Source of the DNA: Xestospongia muta
Lineage: Eukaryota; Porifera; Demospongiae; Haplosclerida; Petrosiidae
Direction of reading: 5' to 3'
Assembly: GCA_963693285.1 (NCBI GenBank)
Contig: OY848922.1
Coordinates: 4,080,923-4,144,922, forward strand
DNA: 64,000 nucleotides
The number at the start of each line of letters is the position of its first letter. Positions within the stretch are counted from its first letter, which is position 1. Both the position numbers and the translations under genes were made by a program. Shown here one piece after another: positions 45,016 to 57,008 of the stretch. The notes under the pieces are model-generated. The model did not search any database. It saw only the letters and a list, made by a program, of their open reading frames with translations, and was not told where the DNA came from.

Positions 45016-46526
45016 CTAAAACAAACATGCGGTATATGAACAATGCACATTATACAATAACAGCAAATATATCATTTTCCTACCCAGTATACTGGTAAGA
45101 CATAATACTATCATGCTTTTAATGATATCATATTTGCAGCATTCTAAATATGCCATGAGGTTTTTGTGATGATACATTCTTATACAACTATATTCCTATA
45201 TATTTTGTACTCTACAAGGTAATTTGTACATCATAATAGTACACTGTGATATAATTGTTAAAAGATCATTATAATGTAAATATTGTGAATTGAAAACAGT
45301 AACTTAATAAAATTAATTGTGCACAATCAGAAAGTAAAAGAAGACAAGTCACAAGTACAATGTATAAACCTTTGACCTGTATAGTGTTACCATTATATTT
45401 TAAATATTTGACAGGTATAGCTATAATATTGATGATCACTCTTGTTCAATTAAATATACTCATCACTCTCATATGACTAGCTAAAGTGTTTCCTATAATT
45501 TAGACATTTATAAATTCATCATTTTAAGTGTAATAGATGTTAAGATCAATACTATGTCCTGTAGCTAACATAGAAATTTATTCTAATGAGAAATTTGATA
45601 AACTTAAATAATTCAAAAGCAATAGATCTAATTATATTAATTCACCTAGTCTCCAAAGCAGCCACATGTACAGATCAAACTCTACTTCTTGGAATTTACA
45701 GAACAATCTGAAAAATGCTCTACAGTTATTCTACTTTCTATATAATCAATTGAGCACATGTTGAGCTTTCTGTTAACATGCCCAAGACAAATAGATATTT
45801 AAAAAATCAAATTACATATTAAAAAGCTCTTTATGACCTGAATTGTTTCAGAAGACTTAGGAGGCCATTAAAACTTAATCAGATTGCTATTTTTTATGAA
45901 GTCTATTCTGTCATTTAAATTACTTACAATGAAGACTCTTTGAAAGAAAACATTAACTTACAAAAAATAAAACATAACAGATACCAATATAAATTATTAC
46001 TCAGCTCTTTAATTCTTCTAATTAATGACAATATTAATGCATTAGCTAAATAGTAAGCTGGAGTTGAAATTTAAATGTATATTCTACGCATTCATTATTA
46101 TGATAGATCTCACAAATGTTTGTTAATAATTGAAAGATTTATTTTATTGCACAATCTTTTACAGCAATGTTGTCAAGTAATGATGTAGTACAATGCATAT
46201 TTAGTAATTGTGTGTGTGTAGCATAATTATATTGTATAGTAGAGTCAGTGAGAAAAAGTCATTAAAGGTTTAGCACATTATTACTATGTGTGTTGTTATA
46301 ATTAATTATTTATGCAATGTTAGCAAGAATAGTAGCTAAAATATAAATAACAATCAATAGATTTTCAATAGATAATGAATGTTTGAGTCTTACTATACTC
46401 ATACAAGAGACTTTAGTAGCTTGATTACACAAATGAATGTCTTCTTGGTGTAAGAAGTTATACTCATTGGTTGTTATTTGTGTTGGCAATAACATTTATT
46501 TACTATCATACAATAATCTATGATAC
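45016..46526. other. Ankyrin-gene intron
   Basis: AT-rich intron. Its upstream end resembles the intron next to exon 5069-5167. No other feature is recognised. Confidence 0.5.
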
Positions 46527-46624
46527 CTTATTGACAGCAGTAATATCAGCACCATTGGTATTCAATACTTTGATGATTTCTGGATGACTATTAAAGTTGC
46601 AAAATGTAGTGCAGTCCAACCATA
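46527..46624 (-). pseudogene. Ankyrin exon with one base missing
   Basis: Reads YGWTALHFAT and then shifts frame; in the shifted frame the rest of an ankyrin repeat (SHPEIIKVLNTNGADIT) is clear. The exon is 98 bp, one short of 99, while its splice sites (CAG and GTATCA) are kept. A deletion or a sequencing error are both possible. Confidence 0.75.
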
Positions 46625-47586
46625 CTGTAGCAATAAAACAATAACCAGTACATGAATAATACACACTATACCATATCACTATTTAGATCATTGTTCAATT
46701 CTAAATATAGGTCACAAACTGTTGTTCTAATGACTTCATAGTTATATATATCCACCTTGGAAGTTTCTAGACGGTACATTCCTACACCTTTATATTCCCA
46801 TATGTACAACCACTATATAACATACTTTATATGGTACTTTTTATGTAACAATACACTGCAGAAAAATTACTAGAGTATTATGGAAATTCTCATAATAGTT
46901 AGAGGGCACTTAACAAACTAATCTGTCTGCACACTGTAAATAATGTATGTGATTTGGTAACAAAAACGCTACAGTTACTGATTATATTCTAGCAATCATT
47001 CAATCTTAAGCAGGAGCAATGCATTATATTTTATGAAAGCTATTATTGTGAATAACATCATCCTATATATAAATGATAGTTGGCTTCAATAAGAAGTGAG
47101 CCTAAAGTAATCTCATTGAAAATGACATTAGTAAGCCAAAAGATAATTAACTATAAAAAGCCAGAAACTAAAGCAAGACAATCACAAGTACAATCTGTAT
47201 ATTAATGCATAACCTGTATAATGTTGCCATATCATAATTTGAATCTCTCACAAATATAGCTTTGATGATCAATGTTATTCAATTAAATTTTATTATCCTT
47301 CTTCTTTTCTACTGTACAGTATATACTGTGACCTTTACTGTACATATTCACACACATACATATAAATGTGTGTATGATCTTTACTACACACACACACACA
47401 CATATAATGTTTATCCTGCTTTATTTCTAATTTAATTTAGCGTGCATATATTGGATAGATCAATTACATTTTTTTAACAGAGAACTATCCTTTCGCATTT
47501 TTAATTACATTAAACAAGATGACTTCATTCATGGTATTACAATCTGTTAGATCATATTTCATAGCATCTCATTTAATCCAACTTAC

Positions 47587-47685
47587 ATTATTAATAGCAT
47601 TAATATTAGCATGATGTCTAAGAAGCACTTTTGTAATTTCTTTAAAACTATCTTGAGATGAAACATGTAGTGCTGTCTTACCAAA
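47587..47685 (-). CDS. Ankyrin exon (99 bp)
   Basis: FGKTALHVSSQDSFKEITKV then RHHANINAINN, one ankyrin repeat between a TATAG acceptor and a GTAAGT donor, phase 0. It is the most upstream exon of this paralog that I can find; the start codon exon is not located. Confidence 0.7.
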
Positions 47686-48775
47686 CTATAGTGATATAAA
47701 AATATATAACAATAACATCAATTTAGTGCAAGAAATAATAGTTTTAGGTTTGTCAAACACAACTAATTATACTTTTAGGGTAATGTTCTGGTTAAATACT
47801 TTACAATATATATATAAAGGTAAAGCTACCTGCTTTAATTTCAAAAATTACAATACATCTTAGAAAACTTAGAACGTGTCTGTTATAATTGTTTACCACA
47901 TGTTGCAATAAGTTTAGTAAGTTTTTGTTACTTAACTAAAAAACGAAGCTAAAGTAAAATAATATTTAGACAGCTCACTATATTTAAACACTGACTTTAA
48001 TGAACACAAGTAGAGTCTCCAAGTCAACTTAAGCAAGACAAGTTGATTAAATTTTACTATCATAATCTAGTCTTATATTATAGAATGCTAGTACTCTGTA
48101 TTGATTATAGCCTTGAATATAGCCTTGTCTAAGTACAGTAGACTGTAGATAACCATAGCATTCAATTGAGAGACTATGTTCGCATTGGGAATCTGATATT
48201 GTTTGAATCTGTCTCCTCACATTTCTTTGATGGTTATTCACCTACTATGATATGACAATTATTCACTGCAACACTTACACAAACATACCCATTGATAAAT
48301 TTACAAATAGAATCTAATTAAACTAATTAAAAAGAATATGTTGTACTCGGATGTTACATTAGACAAACTGTGAGTCTTTAACAAATGGTTTCATTGTATA
48401 AAGTTTAACTAATTAATACCACTCTTTACTTTATTTTTTAATTTTATTGTCTGGCTAAACTACACTTTATTTGTATTCAGCTTATAAAAAGCTAATAAAT
48501 ATATGAACTACAATAAAAAGAACAGAATATACCTAGAGACAAACATTAGGTGTTAATTTTAAAAATTATGTTACTATATTTAACATTATGAACAAGTTCA
48601 TGCATATAACATGTAAATGTACTAGATATATTGATCAATATAGGACTGGTTATGCTTATCTTTTTTTTATTAAAATGATTTTATATAATATAATATTATT
48701 TAGGATATGAAAAAAGAATGATGACTTTATTAAAATGGAAGAAACATTTAATATTTTTCTCATGTTCAGTGGTTA

Positions 48776-49670
48776 TTATGGATATGAAGTTACATGCGCA
48801 ATATACATTGGAGTGTACCTTGTGTAGCACATGTTACCTAGTAATCCAACTGGTAAAGAAACAGGAACAGCAATTGAATCAGTTACTATAAGTGATAATA
48901 AATGCGTAGAACATGCATTAAAAATTTGATATACAGCTACAGCAATACATCTTCTGATGTGATGTTTAAATTCAATAGCGTGAAGATATAACACACTCTT
49001 GAAATGTTCTTGATGACAGGGTAAGGTCACAATAACTTGTAGTACTTCATGATCATAGGGAACTAGATCTGCACAGGATAATATAGCTTCTGTAATGAAT
49101 TGACTTTGTACTGGTCAGCTCTCAATAAGGCCATTAAATTACATTTTAATCTGTTTAAATGCATTTATCAGTAGCACTGAGCCAAAAAGATCTTCAGAAT
49201 AAATCGAACAGCATATTGTTGGGGAAAATAGTCGAAACTGCTGTAACTAGAAAAGTAAAGTTTGATATCTATGTTGAGTACTCCCACCAGAAGAAATGTA
49301 AACACTTCCTATATATATCAAAAGGAAATAAGTACATATTCAATGGTACTAAAAACTAACCTGTGGTGCTACTTTTGTTTTTAAAAACACGTATCATGGG
49401 ATCACATGTCCTCACAAAAACGGACTTGTAATTATTTATTCATTGTTGAGATGGTAATGCTACTCAGCCTTTTTGAGTCTCATGCAATAAATAGAGCAAC
49501 AATGTGAATATATTGAAGTGAATTCAGGAAATGCTATTGGAAAATACAGGAAAAGTCCATAGAATGTAGATAAGTCAAAGGCTTTAGCACTTCACTCTAT
49601 ATTCATATAAAATTAAGTCCTATAGCACAACATGACTCAAAGGAGATCATTCCATTCTCATTTTGTTTGC
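48776..49670 (-). pseudogene. Relic of a third COR-region copy
   Basis: The minus strand shows remnants of the COR and post-COR exons. The stretch 48776-49230 parallels 42815-43190 (VTLPCHQEHFKSVLYLHAI; gagccaaaaagatcttcagaat in place of gatccaaatagatcttcagaat). The stretch 49365-49480 parallels the end of COR (43445-43550), and 49560-49670 parallels 43870-43985 (tcctatagcacaaca). Stops and deletions are frequent. This is a dead partial duplicate lying between the damaged and intact genes. Confidence 0.65.
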
Positions 49671-50132
49671 AGGTTGCAATGCAAAATATAAAGATAATAC
49701 TATTTTGATTATTAAGATACTATGAAATCGATGGTTATGTAGCTATATAAACTGTAGTACATTAGTAATGAAAACAGTATTATACTTTTTCAGCAAAAAT
49801 AAGGTTTTAATTGCAACATGTATTACCAAATAATGGTTAAACAAACAGATTGATTTTAACAGTATATAATATAATGCTGGTGTTATTACTAAGATTGCAA
49901 TCATTATTTCTTGTATAAGTCAAAAGATATAGTCTTCCACATTAAGTCTCAAAGAAGTAAGCAATACTTTCTTCTTCAATACTGCTTACTACTTTATCAT
50001 CTAATGTAACCTTGATTGAAAAATAACAATGAAATATATGGCTTACAATATTAATGGATTGACTAACCTTCTTATACTGCAATGTCAGCACATTTATGAA
50101 CAACATGTACTGTAATTATGTGTGATTATGGT

Positions 50133-50352
50133 AATTATACTATGACTGAATATTTAATTTCGTTGTGTTTACTTTCACCATTCTCTAAATACTCTCTCAG
50201 ACTAATAACACTCACTCTATTCTTCTCTAAGTGAGTGCCATGATATTCTATAACTGAACAAATTTTAGGATTTTTACAGTACGTGTCAGTTTTATTGTGT
50301 ATATCATTAGATACTGCTTCATTTTGATCTGGTTGATCCTGCTCTATTTCTC
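50133..50352 (-). other. Candidate exon of unknown function
   Basis: After a TTTGTAG acceptor the minus strand is open for about 70 codons: EIEQDQPDQNEAVSNDIHNK, then CKNPKICSVIEYHGTHL and RVSVISLREYLENG, with a possible GTGAAA donor after LENG. Composition looks like protein, but no family is recognised. It lies between the COR relic and the intact ROC-COR gene. Confidence 0.25.
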
Positions 50353-51092
50353 CTACAAAGAAGTATGACTATGTTTCATTAATGTAGCTTCTGTTTACTG
50401 TAGGCTCTTCATGTGATAATAATATTCAGAGAGGTGTACTTCTTCACCTTCAAAATTATGTTTAATTATTAAATTGTTAATAAAATGAAAAAAAATCAAA
50501 ATGGTAATAAATCAACAACATTAGAGTTGGAGTAATTGTCATCTTCATCGAAGGAATGGTCTTTGTTGAGGAAAATTATTTGATAAAGGATTCTATGTTT
50601 GGTCATTTGAACAAAACATTCTGGTAATGGTTAGATTATTAAAGACTAATGGTGTGTGCTCCGTTGAAGGCTAGAATTAAGTAAGATAATTACACCAGTT
50701 GCTGTCACTTTATTTAGTGTCATATGATAAGATCTAGACTACTAGTTCCTTGTTTAGTAAATTTGGTAGTAACATAATAGCTAAATGTGTTGACAATATT
50801 TAGCTTTAAAAAAAAGTAAATTTAAAACATGTCAAAGGTAGCATTTACTAAAGATGTAGTTTCACAAAAAAATTATGTTCCAATACACCTAAATAACCAT
50901 GTTCTTTTAAAAAAACTTATAACAAGCATTCATAAGCCAATAGATGAAATAATAAGGTATAAAAAATTAAACAAAAACGATTAAAATCACATACACTACA
51001 TACTTTCTAAATTTGTTAAATATCACTGTCATGTGCAAAATACTAGTAAAATTATAATAATTTATGTGGGAAATTAACTCTAAAAGTTACTG

Positions 51093-51361
51093 CTACTCGG
51101 AAAGATATTTACGCATATTATCAGCCACTGACTGGTTATTAACAGGAGCTAACTCCACAGCTGTTATTATAGTTTGCCAGGTAACCTGAGAAGGCTGCTC
51201 ATCAAACCACAATTGAAGAACATCAGAGAGCCTATCAGTGTCTCGACATCTATTGTTTAAAATGGACTCTAGATCTCCATATTTGATTCCAAGGGCCTCT
51301 CCAAGCTGTTTCCAGTTATAAGCTATTGGATTAAGTAGACGTAGGAGGTGTCGTTTTTGGC
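51093..51361 (-). CDS. Death-domain terminal exon of intact gene
   Basis: Follows a GATAG acceptor, phase 1. Encodes RLLNPIAYNWKQLGEALGIK, then YGDLESILNN, LSDVLQLWFDEQPSQVTWQT and ITAVELAPVNN before TAG. Helix pattern and W-K-x-L-G-x-x-L-G fit the Death fold. It is the protein C-terminus. Confidence 0.8.
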
Positions 51362-54300
51362 CTATCAACAAAAATAAAAAACTGTTTAATATTAAATTTT
51401 ATTATAGTTTGTTTTCATGTATCACAAATACATATCATGAATAAATTGCGCTGTGAATAAGATCATCAAGACAGACATACAGAGAAATGCTGTATGGACT
51501 TCTTGTGTAAATACAAAGTCTTACCAATATTAACAGGAATGGAAGCCTCTTGCTCATGTTGAACAAATACATCACTGTCAGTAACATCTATAATGAAAGT
51601 AAAACAATCAACATGAAATAAGTTGAAGCAATTATTACATTTGAAACAATGCAAAACAAAGTAAATTAGAACGTGTGCATTAGAATTTATCAGTACACTA
51701 CTTGATCATACCTAAATTGACTTGTTTTTGACTAGTAACTGAATGATGCTCATTTACCTGCTCTTTGTCTATTCATAAAAAAATAATTGTGCCAGAATAC
51801 ATAAAATAAGTAATGAAGCGTTGTTATGGATGCATTAATTGAGTGAATGTGAAAACAATTGCCTTACCTAATCCCATCATCCAACATTGATATCTCTTTG
51901 TTAACTCAACTGGTTCCAAATCTTGTACAGTACATGATGCTATTGTGACATTGTCACTACTAACATCAACTAGAGCCAAGTGTATGGAGGGCATATCTGG
52001 TTGACGATCATGTTTTTGAGTGCATAAAATTGCTGGATAACATTTTAAGGCTGATGGATGATACACTAAAGGCTCAGCACATGAGGCAATGGCAGCCATA
52101 ACAACAGATCGTAACATAGAACATTCAGCATCTCTACCAGTCCAATAGACTTCCATCCATAACATTGTATCAACTAGAAGTAGTGAACCAGGAGGTTTCT
52201 TGGAGTATAATTTGACAGCAAATCGTAGCTGACATGGAAACTGTGCAGTAAGGCATTCCAATGTAAAGAATGGAGGTTCTTTCCTGTTAAGCAATGCCAC
52301 TACTGCAGCTGGAAACACACCCTAAATGACAAAATATATTAATAGTGTATTTAAGAAATCTATCTATGTATACCTGTGGTACAACTTCATGTTGAAATGA
52401 TAAAATTAATGGCTCACAGGTTTTGCAAAACTTTCTTTTCTCACGACTATCAAGCTGCTTAGGAGATAATGCACTTGGAATGAAGTAATACGTAGCATTA
52501 TCACGTTGAACTTCAGCACTGATACATAAATCGCTAAGCAAATGCAAGAGATCAGCTTTTCCAAAGAGGCCAGGAACAAATTTGATAGAAACGAGGTCTA
52601 GCAAATCATCAGAAAAAAGACCTTCACGTTGAAGTCTCCGATGAGCATCAGGTGGCAACATCATTCCTTCTTTGAACAGCATTTCAGGGAAGTCGACAAA
52701 AGATACACGAATTAAGCTGGTAAGAGCATCCAAAAAATATTGTGGGTTTGTGAAGACAAGGTGGGAGCATGACTCAAAGTGCAAAAACACAGAGAGAGAC
52801 TTAAAGAAAGAGACTGCTCCAAATATTTGTCGTTTTGACATCCCCAGTGTCTGACCAATATCTTCACATCGAGCTCGTGACACAATACCATGTCCTTCGT
52901 TATCAACTTCCTCTTTGACATTGAATTCCAAAACATACCAACGAATTGGGACTTTTTTCTTAATAACTGCTTTCTTATGCCCAGTAACGTATGTTCTAAT
53001 ACGTGATGACAGCTCATTGCGATTTTCTAAACACATATTATTGACAGGAAAAATGAGCTCTTGCTCAGCTTCATTATAGAATATCAATTGATCTTTGTAT
53101 TGTTGTAGAGCTGATAAAAGCTTGGCATTCTTTTTCTTTAGCAACTCCTTGAACAATTTTCCAAAACCTTTCATTTTTTCTTTCATTTCATCTTCATAGG
53201 TACCAACAATAACAATTGTAGGTAATGACTCATCCTCACTATCATTAATAGCTACAAGCTTAGCTGATGAAACAGAACGAACATATGTCGTAATGAGCTG
53301 AAGATTGGTCATCCTAAGCTCCTTAGGTTGCGTTAGTGGCTTACCGTCAATTGAATACTGGAAGATTGGCCTACTTGACAGTCTATCTGTCAACTTGTGT
53401 ACAATTACAACTACTGTATTGCCACGTACAAATGCTCTAGAGACATCAGCAAACTGTGGTTGACCACCACTATCAAGCACATATATCCAGGTTGATTCAG
53501 AGAGTTGTCGAGATCTTGAGCCTCTCATAGCACTAAATATATCCTTAGAGAGGTCTAGAATGCTTTTTTTCTTAGTGACCTTGTGTATAGCAACATCATT
53601 ACCTATGTTGGTAGACTCAGATATATCTAATTGTTGTTGATTAGAACTATCATTTGTTACAACAGCATTCTTGATTTTAGTTGCTGATGGCTGCTGTTGA
53701 TTTTTCAAACTAATTGAATCTTTTACTTTTGGATCTTGATTGGCTTCTGAAGAAAATGTGGTCTGTTCATACTTGCTATGCATATCTGACAAAACTGAAC
53801 TTTCAGTAACGCTTAATGGTGACTCCTGACTCATAGACTCTCCAGGAACTTCTGACACTGCTGCTTGATTAGAGAATTCTTCTGTTATGCTCATGTTGTC
53901 ATTGACTGTTGATGACGTTTCTTGATTCTTGGTGTTGTTAGACTCAAGTGCAGGAATTACTGTAGTATTCAAACTTGCTTGGATACGAATATCTTCTGCT
54001 AACATTTCCATGACCTCTTTTGTATTAATTATTTCCCAGCTTTTAGCACCATCAAGTGTAGCTATTCTTTCAACAGCTCTAATTGGTCGATCAGCAATAG
54101 CTGTGCTGTGATGATGATGTGGTGGATCCCAATTAAAGAGAAGATGCTTGAAAGATGTCTTGCCAACAGCAGGAGGACCAGCCAAGAGCAACTTAATAAT
54201 TGATAAAATGATATAACCTTCATCAAGTGCTTGTAATAAAATGCTCTTGTCTAGAAGAAAAAATTAATTAAATCATGTCATCTATATTGTATGTTACCAT

Positions 54301-56992
54301 TATCAATCTGATCAATTATATTCAAGAGCTTTTTGTAAAAGTCATCAGCTTTCTTTTTAGCTAATGTAGTAGCTGTGTCACCATTCTAATGAAAACAAAA
54401 AGTTATAACACTTCACTATGATATTTCAAAAAATTTGTGTAATATTATGGATGACTTAATATTAATGTTTATAAGTTTATGATTACATTAAATTTGTTCA
54501 AACATGCGTTGTAAACAAGATAAAATTGTCATAGAACTTTGCATAAGACACATGAAAGAGTGTTTTCATATAATTTATATGCCACATTATGGTAATATTG
54601 ATCTAGTTAATTAAAATTATAATTTCATTTAATGACAAACTCTATACTTGCAACTGCTAATTATGTACTTGTGTTGTTCTAGGCTAATGCATTGATATAT
54701 CTTTGTCTTATAAATAATGCAAGTATACTGTGTATTCTCACTTTATTAATTACTGTCATATCTGCTCCTTGCTCTAATAAGAACTCAGCCACATTGAGAT
54801 GTCCATTCATACATGCTAACATCAATGGAGTATTTCCATCCTAAAGAATCATAATTATTATGATGTAAACTTGGTTTATTTTATGAAAAGCATTGCATGT
54901 AAAAGGTTGTGCATCAATAATATTGATGATAAATGTAATTCCATCATTCAGCTTTCAATGTAGTTTAAGTAGTACATGACAAATGTCTTTCAATGAAGAA
55001 TTATATCACAAAGGAAGTAAAGAAGTTGACATTCTCTCATAAACAATAAATGTACTGCTGTATGGTAATAAACATGATTTGAATAATTTCAAAAATTGCT
55101 ATTTACTGTATACAATAACTTCATACATGGACCAAAAAAAAATAAGCATTACTGCACACACTAATTAAATTTATAAACATTTATAACAATATTTGATAGG
55201 TAGTGTAGGCATAAATGTAACTCACTTTATTAATTACAGATGTATTTGCTCCTTTCTTTAATAAAAGGTCAGCTACTTTGAGGTGTCCTCTTTGACATGC
55301 TAACATCAATGGAGTATTCCCATCCTAAAGAATCAAACATAAAATTGTCATAGAACTTTGTATAAGACACATGAAAGAGTGTTTTCATATGATTTATATG
55401 CCACATTATGGTAATATTGATCTAGTTAATTAAAATTGCTATTTGTGATATCTCTTTTCATTTAATGACAAACTCTATTCTTGCAACTGCTAATTATGTA
55501 CTTGTGTTGTTCTAGGCTAATGCATTGATATATCTTTGTCTTATAAATAATGCAAGTATACTGTGTATTCTCACTTTATTAATTACTGTCATATCTGCTC
55601 CTTGCTCTAATAAGAACTCAGCCACATTGAGATGTCCATTCATACATGCTAACATCAATGGAGTATTTCCATCCTAAAGAATCATAATTATTATGATGTA
55701 AACTTGGTTTATTTTATGAAAAGCATTGCATGTAAAAGGTTGTGCATCAATAATATTGATGATAAATGTAATTCCATCATTCAGCTTTCAATGTAGTTTA
55801 AGTAGTACATGACAAATGTCTTTCAATGAAGAATTATATCACAAAGGAAGTAAAGAAGTTGACATTCTCTCATAAACAATAAATGTACTGCTGTATGGTA
55901 ATAAACATGATTTGAATAATTTCAAAAATTGCTATTTACTGTATACAATAACTTCATACATGGACCAAAGAAAAATAAGCATTACTGCACACACTAATTA
56001 AATTTATAAACATTTATAACAATATTTGATAGGTAGTGTAAGCATAAATGTAACTCACTTTATTAATTACAGATGTATTTGCTCCTTTCTTTAATAAAAG
56101 GTCAGCTACTTTGAGGTGTCCTCTTTGACATGCTAACATCAATGGAGTATTCCCATCCTAAAGAATCAAACATAAAATTGTCATAGAACTTTGCATAAGA
56201 CACATGAAAGAGTGTTTTCATATGATTTATATGCCACATTATGGTAATATTGATCTAGTTAATTAAAATTGCTATTTGTGATATCTCTTTTCATTTAATG
56301 ACAAACTCTATACTTGCAACTGCTAATTATGTACTTGTGTTGTTCTAGGCTAATGCATTGATATATCTTTGTCTTATAAATAATGCAAGTATACTGTGTA
56401 TTCTCACTTTATTAATTACTGTCATATCTGCTCCTTGCTCTAATAAGAACTCAGCCACATTGAGATGTCCATTCATACATGCTAACATCAATGGAGTATT
56501 TCCATCCTAAAGAATCATAATTATTATGATGTGTAAACTTGGTTTATTTTATGAAAAGCATTGCATGTAAAAGGTTGTGCATCAATAATATTGATGATAA
56601 ATGTAATTCCATCATTCAGCTTTCAATGTAGTTTAAGTAGTACATGACAAATGTCTTTCAATGAAGAATTATATCACAAAGGAAGTAAAGAAGTTGACAT
56701 TCTCTCATAAACAATAAATGTACTGCTGTATGGTAATAAACATGATTTGAATAATTTCAAAAATTGCTATTTACTGTATACAATAACTTCATACATGGAC
56801 CAAAGAAAAATAAGCATTACTGCACACACTAATTAAATTTATAAACATTTATAACAATATTTGATAGGTAGTGTAAGCATAAATGTAACTCACTTTATTA
56901 ATTACAGATGTATTTGCTCCTTTCTTTAATAAAAGGTCAGCTACTTTGAGGTATTCTCTTTGACATGCTAACATCAATGGAGTATTCCCATC
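51093..56992 (-). CDS. Ankyrin-ROC-COR-Death protein gene
   Basis: Intact minus-strand gene except that the 5' start exon is not found. Exons: six 99-bp ankyrin exons (56894-56992, 56408-56506, 56059-56157, 55575-55673, 55226-55324, 54742-54840), 54298-54385 (half ankyrin, NGDTATTLAKKKADD), 52374-54250 (ROC and COR), 51868-52321 (post-COR), linkers 51712-51768 and 51525-51587, and 51093-51361 (Death). All junctions are GT-AG and keep frame. The layout is that of DAPK1 without its kinase: ankyrin solenoid, ROC GTPase-like domain, COR dimerisation region, Death domain. It is likely a cytoplasmic scaffold in cell-death or immune-type signalling, an inference from architecture. It neighbours a damaged paralog and a relic of a third. 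Confidence 0.85.
51525..51768 (-). CDS. Two symmetric phase-1 linker exons
   Basis: 51712-51768 (57 bp, DKEQVNEHHSVTSQKQVNL) and 51525-51587 (63 bp, DVTDSDVFVQHEQEASIPVN), polar and probably disordered. Both begin and end in phase 1, so either can be skipped without changing the frame. The damaged paralog has matching linkers of 36, 54, 96 and 63 bp. Confidence 0.65.
51868..52321 (-). CDS. Post-COR exon of intact gene
   Basis: 454 bp between a TTTAG acceptor and a GTAAGG donor: GVFPAAVVALLNRKEPPFF, PGSLLLVDTMLWMEVYWTG, SVVMAAIASCAEPLVYHP, and CWMMG at the end. It has beta-rich composition and no family name that I recognise. It is conserved in the damaged paralog and in the relic at 48.8 kb. 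Confidence 0.75.
52374..54250 (-). CDS. ROC-COR exon with P-loop and long disordered insert
   Basis: A single 1877-bp exon. From its internal Met (54191): P-loop GPPAVGKTS at residues 5-13; a Ser/Thr/Gln/Asn-rich stretch from about 72 to 208; G3 motif DSGGQPQF at 240-247; G4 region IVIVGTYEDE; then COR with VPIRWYVLEFNVKEEVDN and LVFTNPQYFLDALTSLIR. In usual ROC domains G1 and G3 are about 50 residues apart, here about 230. The G4 box is T-Y-E-D rather than N-K-x-D, as in other invertebrate ROC-like proteins I know of. It joins in frame to 54298-54385 (DKSILLQALDEGY at the junction). Confidence 0.85.
54298..54385 (-). CDS. Short exon linking ankyrin array to ROC
   Basis: 88 bp, starts phase 0 with NGDTATTLAKKKADDFYKKL, ends with one base of a split codon completed by the next exon. 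It resembles the first half of an ankyrin repeat followed by a helix. Confidence 0.75.
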
Positions 56993-57008
56993 CTAAAGAA
57001 TCAAACAT
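54515..57008 (-). repeat. Three tandem 833-bp units, each with two ankyrin exons
   Basis: Exon A (DGNTPLMLACMNGHLNVAEF) occurs at 54742, 55575 and 56408, and exon B (DGNTPLMLACQRGHLKVADL) at 55226, 56059 and 56894: spacing 833, 833, 833 and 835 bp. Introns are also near-identical, with scattered single-base differences and a 2-bp insertion near 56532. The units run from about 54515 to 57008, bounded by ataaaattgtcatagaac and taaagaatcaaacat. In the most upstream copy exon B has GH changed to EY (CQREYLKVAD). Confidence 0.9.

Larger units (their letters stand above)
41296..47685 (-). pseudogene. Ankyrin-ROC-COR-Death gene, damaged paralog
   Basis: Minus-strand exons in order: ankyrin 47587-47685 (intact), ankyrin 46527-46624 (98 bp instead of 99, frameshifted), ankyrin 44917-45015 (intact), ROC-COR block 43445-44770, post-COR exon about 42822-43270, linkers 42728-42763 and 42490-42543, a Death exon 42158-42432 with its own stop, linkers 41872-41967 and 41676-41738, and the last Death exon 41296-41576. 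The P-loop exon found in the intact paralog is not seen between 44770 and 44917. Further lesions are a TAA in ROC at 44457-44459, a frameshift near 43838-43843 in COR and a lost donor near 43440. The C-terminal exons are undamaged. A full-length GTPase cannot be made, but a shorter transcript with Death domains might be. Confidence 0.75.

Noticed and set aside
52712..53017. Frames of 100 codons or less overlapping the ROC-COR exon (also 52672-52854 and 53929-54111)
   Set aside because: Shadows of the clearly coding 1877-bp exon.
5069..57000. Bacterial origin of the ankyrin genes (symbiont contamination)
   Set aside because: Regular GT-AG introns, 99-bp symmetric exons and metazoan-type transposons show a eukaryotic nuclear genome.
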